The position numbers and the translations under genes were made by a program. A stretch of 5,831 nucleotides of DNA, taken from NCBI GenBank assembly GCA_021769025.1, contig JAETTS010000180.1, positions 1-5,831 on the forward strand. Reading direction: 5' to 3'. The notes below the pieces were generated by a model. That model did no database searches, was not told where the DNA came from, and saw only the letters and a list, made by a program, of their open reading frames with translations. This document shows, piece by piece, positions 5,667-5,831 of the stretch. The first letter of the stretch is position 1. Every line of letters starts with the position of its first letter. The stretch is from Enterocloster bolteae. Its GTDB lineage: Bacteria > Bacillota_A > Clostridia > Lachnospirales > Lachnospiraceae.

Positions 5667-5674
5667 GGGAGGAG
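5667..5674 (+). promoter_or_regulatory. ribosome binding site of the DUF4130-like gene
   Basis: GGGAGGAG lies five bases before the ATG at 5680, a strong Shine-Dalgarno that fixes this start. Confidence 0.85.
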
Positions 5675-5679
5675 TGGGC

Positions 5680-5831
5680 ATGACCATATTTACATGTACA
5701 GATACGTTTGAGGGGATATTGTGCGGCGTATATGATGCCTGGATGAGCCGACTGGGCCATCAAAATGTGTGTTTGGAGTTAAATGGGACAGGCAACATAC
5801 AGATGTTTGCAGAATATCGTCAGGTACAGGA
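5680..5831 (+). CDS. TIGR03915/DUF4130-like putative DNA metabolism protein, N-terminal part
   Basis: Only the first 50 codons are in the window; the gene runs off the right edge. The visible start has FTCTDTFEGI at residues 4-13, followed by YDAWMSRLGHQNVCLEL at 18-34. From memory this matches the N-terminus of the TIGR03915 family (C-terminal DUF4130), whose members accompany TIGR03916-type radical SAM proteins. Its position directly after such a gene, on the same strand, supports the call. The function is unknown; a DNA repair or modification role is inferred from the partner and from uracil-DNA-glycosylase-like fusions in the family. No separate promoter or LexA box was found in the 177-bp gap, so it is probably transcribed from the SOS-type promoter upstream of the radical SAM gene. 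It was called by reading the frame at the edge. Confidence 0.82.
   Translation, partial: MTIFTCTDTFEGILCGVYDAWMSRLGHQNVCLELNGTGNIQMFAEYRQVQ

Noticed and set aside
5462..5683. 73-codon + strand frame filling the gap between the radical SAM gene and its partner, ending in an ATGA overlap
   Set aside because: It starts inside the end of the radical SAM gene, shows no recognisable domain, and has a composition unlike the neighbouring genes. The strong ribosome binding site at 5667-5674 serves the ATG at 5680. The overlap is probably chance.

Overview
The window reads as a chromosomal stretch of a Gram-positive, low-to-mid-GC anaerobe. It most likely comes from Clostridia, probably a Lachnospiraceae-type gut bacterium. 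This rests on the GGAGG-type ribosome binding sites, the codon use, the Bacillus/Clostridia-type LexA box and the character of the proteins. It is an inference from style, not a database match. Every gene I accept lies on the + strand.

Layout. (1) 1-176: two tandem copies of an 88-bp palindromic element. The second copy supplies the Shine-Dalgarno sequence of the next gene. (2) 179-907: a cytosolic glycerophosphodiester phosphodiesterase, followed by a long hairpin that may act as a terminator. (3) 1082-1765: an MgtC/SapB-family membrane protein. (4) 1998-3743: a CPA-type cation:proton antiporter with a long acidic-then-lysine-rich C-terminal tail. It ends in a clear intrinsic terminator that overlaps its last codons. 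(5) 3744-4155: a 412-bp gap holding a roughly 207-bp element with terminal inverted repeats (MITE-like), then a strong promoter and two LexA-type SOS boxes. (6) 4156-5502: a radical SAM protein with a C-terminal helix-hairpin-helix, of the putative DNA modification/repair type (TIGR03916-like). (7) 5680-end: the start of its usual partner, a TIGR03915/DUF4130-like protein, cut by the window edge.

How the parts relate. MgtC and the antiporter have no visible terminator between them and may be read together as a membrane ion/pH homeostasis pair. The radical SAM protein and its partner form a separate transcription unit. A perfect GAAC-N4-GTTC operator sits at its predicted transcription start, and a one-mismatch copy lies 56 bp upstream. 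This gives sequence-level evidence that this poorly understood pair belongs to the DNA damage (SOS) response. That, together with the two palindromic repeat families, is the most interesting content here.
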